From Lysobacter capsici (GTDB lineage Bacteria > Pseudomonadota > Gammaproteobacteria > Xanthomonadales > Xanthomonadaceae), in the NCBI RefSeq assembly GCF_018732085.1, contig NZ_CP076103.1:62001-126000 (forward strand): a stretch of 64,000 nucleotides of DNA. The letters are read 5' to 3'. Below, one piece after another: positions 59,672 through 64,000 of this stretch. A program made the translations under genes and the position numbers. A model generated the notes under the pieces. That model ran no database searches and was not told the origin of the DNA. It was given only the letters and a program-made list of their open reading frames with translations. The first letter of the stretch is position 1. Each line of letters opens with the position of its first letter.

Positions 59672-59814
59672 GGCCCAAGCGTAGCGCAGCGGCGGGCGGG
59701 CCGGGGTGCGGGGCTTGGCTGGTTGGGGCGGGGTGGATTTTGCGGATGTCTTGGAAGGCGTGAACGAGTTGGGAATAGGGCGAAGACTTTGCTTCAAACG
59801 AAGCGAGTGAATCG

Positions 59815-59894
59815 GTGCCCACTTTGTAAAAGGGGGCAAGCGCCCGGCGTAACGTCATGACGGGTGAAGGGTGGAGCGCGGGGGATTTGCTTTT
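59815..59894. repeat. Family B repeat arm interrupted by the IS element
   Basis: TGCCCACTTTGTAAAAGGGGGCAAGCGCCCGGCGTAACG followed by GGGGGATTTGCTTTT is one half of a family B unit; the other half resumes at 60604 with TTTGCTTTTTGC. Confidence 0.8.
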
Positions 59895-60603
59895 GGGGCT
59901 GTCCTAGATAAGAATTCGATCTAGGATGAGAAATGGCGATAAGTCGCTGTCGGATAAGCAAAAAAGACCAACTCAGGCTGGTCGAGCTGTTCGTGGCCCA
60001 AGCGACCGCCCGTACCGCGGCCGATCTGGTGGGAATTCATCGCAACTCCGCGGCGCTGTACTTCCACAAGCTGCGCCAATGCATTGCCGCTCAGATGGCC
60101 GAAGTCGAGCCGGAAATGGCGGTCTTTGAGTGCGACGAGAGTTACTTCGGCGGAGCGCGTAAAGGCAAGCGAGGACGAGGCGCCGCGGGCAAGGTCTGCG
60201 TGTTCGGCACCCTCAAGCGCGACGGCAAGGTGTATGCCTTGCCGATTGCCGACACCCGCAGCCAGACCTTGCTGACGGCCTTAAAAACCCGGGTTTTGGC
60301 CCATTCGGTGGTCTATACCGATCACCTGGCCAGCTACAACATCCTGGATGTGTCGGGCTTCAAGCATCGACGGGTGAATCACCGGCATGAGTTCGTAACC
60401 CGTCGTGGGAACCACATCAATGGCATCGAGAACTTCTGGAATCAGTCCAAGCGGATCTTGCGCAAGTACAACGGCATTCCGCGCAAGAATTTCTTCTTGT
60501 TCCTGAAAGAGTGCGAGTTCCGTTTCAACTATGGGACGCCCCGTCAGCAGCTCAACACGCTGCGGGACTGGGTTGGGCTATAACCCTTATCTAGGACAGC
60601 CCC
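59895..60603 (+). mobile_element. IS1595-family insertion sequence, apparently complete
   Basis: The element is about 709 bp, bounded by perfect 18-bp terminal inverted repeats (GGGGCTGTCCTAGATAAG and its complement). It is flanked by an 8-bp direct repeat TTGCTTTT (59887-59894 and 60605-60612; one base of slack at the right end), the target-duplication length expected for IS1595. The single ORF is intact, so the copy may be active. Confidence 0.93.
59933..60583 (+). CDS. IS1595-family transposase
   Basis: The 216-residue protein is an IS1016/ISXO2-like DDE transposase. An N-terminal helical DNA-binding part (residues 1-50, RTAADLVGIHRNSAALYFHKLR) is followed by the catalytic domain with the first Asp in FECDESYFGG (about residue 67), the second in VYTDHLASY (about 129) and the third acidic residue in HINGIENFWNQSKRILRKYNGI. 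The zinc-ribbon found in longer IS1595 transposases is absent, as in the short subgroup. No frameshift or stop interrupts it. Confidence 0.95.
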   Translation: MAISRCRISKKDQLRLVELFVAQATARTAADLVGIHRNSAALYFHKLRQCIAAQMAEVEPEMAVFECDESYFGGARKGKRGRGAAGKVCVFGTLKRDGKVYALPIADTRSQTLLTALKTRVLAHSVVYTDHLASYNILDVSGFKHRRVNHRHEFVTRRGNHINGIENFWNQSKRILRKYNGIPRKNFFLFLKECEFRFNYGTPRQQLNTLRDWVGL

Positions 60604-60882
60604 TTTGCTTTTTGCTTTCGCTCGACTTCAAAAGCAAAAGCAAAAGCAAATCCCCCCTGGCCCCCCTTTTGCAAAGGGGGGAACCCATCCGGGAGGGTAC
60701 GAAGCGCCCGGCTTGATTCAAAAGAAGCGAGTAAACCATTGCCCACTTTGTAAAAGGGGGCGAGCGCCCGGCGTAGCACGAGGATGGGTCGAGGCCACCG
60801 CGCGGGGGATTTGCTTTTGCTTTTGCTCAACCTCAAAAGCAAAAGCGAATCCCCCTGGCCCCCTTTTGCAAACGGGGGAACC
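60604..60882. repeat. Family B repeat cluster, two to three units
   Basis: Arms AAAAGCAAATCCCCCC with CCCCCCTTTTGCAAAGGGGGG (60640-60680), ACTTTGTAAAAGGGGGCGAG with GGGGGATTTGCTTTTGCTTT (60743-60830), and AAAAGCGAATCCCCC with CCCCCTTTTGCAAACGGGGG (60835-60880) alternate in orientation. They fill most of the 376-base gap before the permease gene. Confidence 0.8.
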
Positions 60883-60979
60883 CATCGGGTTAGAAAAGAA
60901 ACGGTTTGTCGCGGCGAAAGCTTCGGGACATTCGAAAAACTCGGTCGTGCCGCAACTGGCCTGCCCCGTCGCCACCACC

Positions 60980-62230
60980 TCAGTCATGCCGCAACGCCGC
61001 GATCGGATCCAACCGCGCCGCCTGCCGCGCCGGATACACGCCGAACGCCAGGCCGACCGCGGCGCAGAACAGCGCCGACAGCAGCACCGGGATTGGCGCC
61101 CAGGCCACCTGCCAGCCGGCGAAGGTCGCAATCAGATACGCCAGCACGATGCCGAACACCAGCCCGAGCGCCGCGCCGGACACGCAGATCACCGTCGCCT
61201 CGCGCAGGAACTGCGCGATCACGTCGCGGCGTCGCGCGCCGAGCGCGCGCAGCAGGCCGATCTCGCGGCGTCGTTCGAGCACATTGGCCAGCATGATGTT
61301 CATGATGCCGATGCCGCCGACCAGCAGGCTCACACCCGCGATCGCGCCCATCACCACGCGGAAGATGCGCTGGGTCTTCTGATGCTGCTGGAACAACTGC
61401 TGCGGCACCACCAGGCGGAAGTCGGCCATGCCGGCGTGGCGCTGGTTGAGCACGGTCGACAGCACCCGCGCGCCGGTCGCCAGTTGCGAGGGGTCGCGCA
61501 GCCGCAGCAGGAAGCGATCGATCTCGTCCTCCTGCGGCTGAAACTTGAAACGCGCCCGTGCGCTCGCCAGCGGCAGGTACACGCGATTGCTTTCCAGCCC
61601 GAGCTGCACGCCTTCGAACTGATCCTTGCTCAGGTCGCGATCGGCGAGCACGCCGATCACTTCCAGCCACACGTGATTGACCTTGAGATAACGGCCGACC
61701 GGATCGACGCCGGGAAACAGATCGGCCGCGGCCTGATGCCCGAGCACCGCGACCGCGGCCAGCGCGCGATCGTCGGCGTCGGTCAGGCTGCGGCCCTTGG
61801 CGATGCGCAGCGACGACAGGGCGAAATAATCCGGGCTCACTCCGCTGGCCTGGGCGTCGCTGCGGCCGGCGTCGCTGAACACCGAATGGGTGCGGATCGG
61901 TTTTTCGGCGGCGTAGCGTTCCGCGCCGGGGACGACCGCCAGCGCGGCGTCGGCGTCGGCCAAGCTCAGGCCGAGGCTGCGCGCGCGGGTTTCGCGCAAG
62001 GTGTTTTCATCCTGCGGCTTGGCCTCGGCGATCAGGTTGTTCAAGCCCAGGCTCTCGACCAGATGCAGCGCCTCGCGCCGGCTGCCTTCGCCGACCGCCT
62101 GCATCGCGACGATCGCGCCGACGCCGAAGATCAGGCCGAGCAAGGTCAACAAGGTGCGCAGGCGGCGTCGCCACAATTCCTCGATCGCTTCGCGCCAGAT
62201 CGTCGGCAACCAGTGCAGCGCGCGGTTCAT
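60980..62230 (-). CDS. MacB-like ABC transporter permease
   Basis: The 416-residue protein has the MacB_PCD/FtsX architecture without an ATPase domain. There is one N-terminal helix (LRTLLTLLGLIFGVGAIVAMQAVGEGSR), a ~230-residue periplasmic domain, and three C-terminal helices including the coupling segment ERRREIGLLRALGARRRDVIAQFLREA. It ends YPARQAARLDPIAALRHD, the canonical C-terminus of this family. The ATG overlaps the adaptor stop by ATGA (62227-62230). The cognate ATPase is probably to the right of the window. Substrate unknown. Confidence 0.92.
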   Translation of the reverse strand: MNRALHWLPTIWREAIEELWRRRLRTLLTLLGLIFGVGAIVAMQAVGEGSRREALHLVESLGLNNLIAEAKPQDENTLRETRARSLGLSLADADAALAVVPGAERYAAEKPIRTHSVFSDAGRSDAQASGVSPDYFALSSLRIAKGRSLTDADDRALAAVAVLGHQAAADLFPGVDPVGRYLKVNHVWLEVIGVLADRDLSKDQFEGVQLGLESNRVYLPLASARARFKFQPQEDEIDRFLLRLRDPSQLATGARVLSTVLNQRHAGMADFRLVVPQQLFQQHQKTQRIFRVVMGAIAGVSLLVGGIGIMNIMLANVLERRREIGLLRALGARRRDVIAQFLREATVICVSGAALGLVFGIVLAYLIATFAGWQVAWAPIPVLLSALFCAAVGLAFGVYPARQAARLDPIAALRHD

Positions 62231-63564
62231 CGGCGCACCGCCGGGCCGGCGTTGGCGGGAGCGGGCTTGGCGTCGTCGGACGTTACCGGTTTGGCCGCGT
62301 TCGCGTCCTCGCCCGGTTCGCCCGGCGCGGTGATCGCGGCGACCACGCCGGGTTCGGCCAACAGCACCTCGTCGCCCGCGCGCAGGCCCGACAGCACCTG
62401 CGATCGCGCCGGTCCGCGCACGCCCAGTTCGATCCGGCGGCGCAGGAAATCGGCGCCGTTGCGCACCCGCACGTAGTCCTTGCCGTTGTCGCTGTCGATC
62501 GCCACGTTGGCCACGCTCAGCGCCGCCGCGTCGAACAGGATCACCCGCGCCTGCAGGCGCTGGCCCGGCACCAGTTTGTAGCGCGCGATCGCTTCGGCCG
62601 GAATGCGCGCCTTCATCGTCAGATACTTCACCGGGCTTTCCTGGCTGCGCACCTTGGCCGCGCTGGCCACCCACGATAGTTGGCTGACGATCTTCTGCTC
62701 GGGCCGGCCGACCGGGAACATCTCCACCGCATTGCCGACCTGGATGCCCTGCGCTTCGATCTGCGGCAGGCTCAGTTCCAGTTCCATCGCCGACGCGTCG
62801 GGCAGGCTGCCGTAATCGAAACCGGCGCGCAGGGTCGCGCCGACGTTGGGTTTGTCGCCGGACCAGTTGCTCGACAGCATCAGCACGCCGTCGTTGGGCG
62901 CGCGCAGTTCCAGCGCGTCCAGATCGGACTGGCGCGCCTTGGCGGCGATGTCGAAGGTCGCGCGCTGCGCGTCGAGCACGCCGAGCTCGGCCTGGCCGCG
63001 CACCCCGGCCTGGCCGCGCTGCCATTGCAGGGTGTCGCGTTTCTCGCTGAGGAAGCGCTGGTCCTGGACCGCGTCGAGCACTTCGTTGCGCGCCATCGTG
63101 CTCAGGTCGGCGGTGGCGTAGCGCTCGGCGATGCCGAGCTGCACCGCGACCTGGGCCAGGTCGACCGCGACCTTGCTCTGCGTGGTTTCCAGTTCGCCCT
63201 GCTTGGCCGCGCGCGCCAGTTCGTTGCGCTGCAGGTCGATCAGGGTCTGGGCCAGTTCCTGCTTGCCCTGTTCGGCCGAGAAGCGCGCGATCAGATCGCC
63301 CTTCTTGACCGCGCTGCCCTCGGGCAGCATCCATTCGACCTGGCGCGCGGCCCAGTTGCGGCCGGGCACGTTGAGTGGGGTCGACTTGGCCGACTTGAGT
63401 TCGCCTTCGCCGCGCACGCTCAGGTTCAGCGGCGCGCGGGCGATGGTTTCGGTCGCCGCCGGCGCGACGTCGCCGCCGCAGGCGATCAGCATCGCCGGCA
63501 GACACAGCAACGCGCCGCAACGCAGAGTGTTTCGACAAGCCACCGCGAATCGCATCGGTTTCAT
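62227..63564 (-). CDS. Periplasmic adaptor lipoprotein of the ABC exporter (HlyD/MacA-like)
   Basis: The 445-residue precursor has a signal peptide with lipobox LIAC (C29). The first half shows the lipoyl start SVRGEGELKSAKSTPLNVPG and VEWMLPEGSAVKKGDLIARFS, then a long coiled coil. The second half shows ELRAPNDGVLMLSSNWSGD and a beta-barrel plus membrane-proximal region ending in an Ala/Pro/Asp-rich tail. It is coupled by ATGA to the permease downstream and to the partial adaptor gene upstream. Such proteins link MacB-type permeases to an outer-membrane channel; no channel gene is in the window. Confidence 0.88.
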   Translation of the reverse strand: MKPMRFAVACRNTLRCGALLCLPAMLIACGGDVAPAATETIARAPLNLSVRGEGELKSAKSTPLNVPGRNWAARQVEWMLPEGSAVKKGDLIARFSAEQGKQELAQTLIDLQRNELARAAKQGELETTQSKVAVDLAQVAVQLGIAERYATADLSTMARNEVLDAVQDQRFLSEKRDTLQWQRGQAGVRGQAELGVLDAQRATFDIAAKARQSDLDALELRAPNDGVLMLSSNWSGDKPNVGATLRAGFDYGSLPDASAMELELSLPQIEAQGIQVGNAVEMFPVGRPEQKIVSQLSWVASAAKVRSQESPVKYLTMKARIPAEAIARYKLVPGQRLQARVILFDAAALSVANVAIDSDNGKDYVRVRNGADFLRRRIELGVRGPARSQVLSGLRAGDEVLLAEPGVVAAITAPGEPGEDANAAKPVTSDDAKPAPANAGPAVRR

Positions 63565-64000
63565 CGCGACGCCTTCCGCGCGGCCGCGCCGCCGCTGCTC
63601 GGCGGCTGGATCTCGACCCGCACCGCCTGCCCCGGTCGCAGCGGCGCGCGCGGGTCGTCGAGCTGCACGTCCAGGTCCAGCACCGGCACCGGCTGCACCT
63701 GCGATTTGCTGCGGATCGCGCGGCCGATCGAGGCGATCTTGCCGCTCAGCACGCTGCCGGCGCCGCCTTCGACCACGATCCGCACCGGCACGCCGACCGC
63801 GACGCGCTGCAGATCGCGCTCGGCCAGTTCGGCGCGCACCGCGAGCGTGCTCATGTCGGGAATCTCCGCGACCGTCTGGCCGACCCATACCTGCGAGCCG
63901 ACATCGTATTTTTCGCCTTCGAAATTGCTTCGATGCATCATCAATCCGTCGCGCGGCGCGATCACGTTCAAGGCCGCGAGCGAACGCTGCAGGCGATCGA
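63561..64000 (-). CDS. HlyD-family efflux adaptor (partial, 5' end beyond window)
   Basis: The frame is open to the right edge; 146 codons are visible. The sequence LAALNVIAPRDGLMMHRSNF is the returning lipoyl half, followed by VWVGQTVAEIPDMSTLAVRAELAERDLQRV and a C-terminal barrel (RPGQAVRVEIQ). The stop overlaps the next adaptor start by ATGA (63561-63564). The operon therefore carries two different adaptors in tandem. Confidence 0.85.
   Translation of the reverse strand, partial: DRLQRSLAALNVIAPRDGLMMHRSNFEGEKYDVGSQVWVGQTVAEIPDMSTLAVRAELAERDLQRVAVGVPVRIVVEGGAGSVLSGKIASIGRAIRSKSQVQPVPVLDLDVQLDDPRAPLRPGQAVRVEIQPPSSGGAAARKASR

Overview
The window is 64 kb of very GC-rich (roughly 68-70%) gammaproteobacterial chromosome. 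Gene content, codon bias and several interspersed palindromic repeat families point to the Lysobacteraceae (Xanthomonadaceae), most likely Lysobacter or a close relative; this is inferred, since no rRNA or other taxonomic marker is present. Genes lie on both strands in short operons, and many adjacent genes share ATGA stop/start overlaps.

Layout. 1-8.6 kb: an ECF41-type sigma factor (cut by the left edge) behind its usual AhpD/CMD-family partner gene, which has a matching promoter; a pentapeptide-repeat protein; a NarL/DesR-type two-component pair; membrane proteins; an exported alpha/beta hydrolase; an FAD-dependent oxidoreductase. 8.8-13.4 kb: a DUF4291 protein, phenylalanine hydroxylase (phhA) divergent from an Lrp/AsnC regulator with twin operator-like palindromes between them, a Coa1-family protein, a repeat-rich spacer and an aspartate/glutamate racemase. 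13.6-28 kb: M28 peptidase lipoprotein, membrane sulfatase-like enzyme, an ECF sigma factor coupled to a Ser/Thr kinase-TPR protein, small membrane and exported proteins, rhomboid protease, RlmI-like methyltransferase and three small hypotheticals. 28.3-35.5 kb: rmuC, whose 3' end has been tandemly duplicated together with its repeat element, then a complete phospholipid-transport operon mlaFEDCBA on the minus strand with an intrinsic terminator. 36-45 kb: recC-recB-recD, translationally chained. 45-45.9 kb: a stand-alone HsdR_N-type nuclease of visibly lower GC, the best candidate for recent acquisition. 46-55 kb: a LysR regulator divergent from a MexEF-OprN-like efflux operon that begins with DUF2798 and SDR-like genes. 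55.7-60.6 kb: an NTF2-like protein, a two-gene putative sensor unit (V4R-like cysteine protein plus output-less MHYT membrane protein), a fold-II PLP dehydratase and an IS1595-family insertion sequence sitting inside a dispersed repeat. 60.9-64 kb: a MacB-like permease and two periplasmic adaptors, the last cut by the right edge.

Six or more dispersed repeat families fill most intergenic space. They occur downstream of genes, inside the mla and efflux operons, and at the rmuC duplication. No CRISPR array, rRNA, tRNA or prophage was seen. The observations I consider most worth following are the PDYLQ tail motif shared by MlaD and MlaA, the V4R/MHYT pair, the solitary HsdR_N nuclease beside recCBD, the ECF41 promoter match, the phhA/Lrp twin operators and the REP-associated duplication at rmuC.
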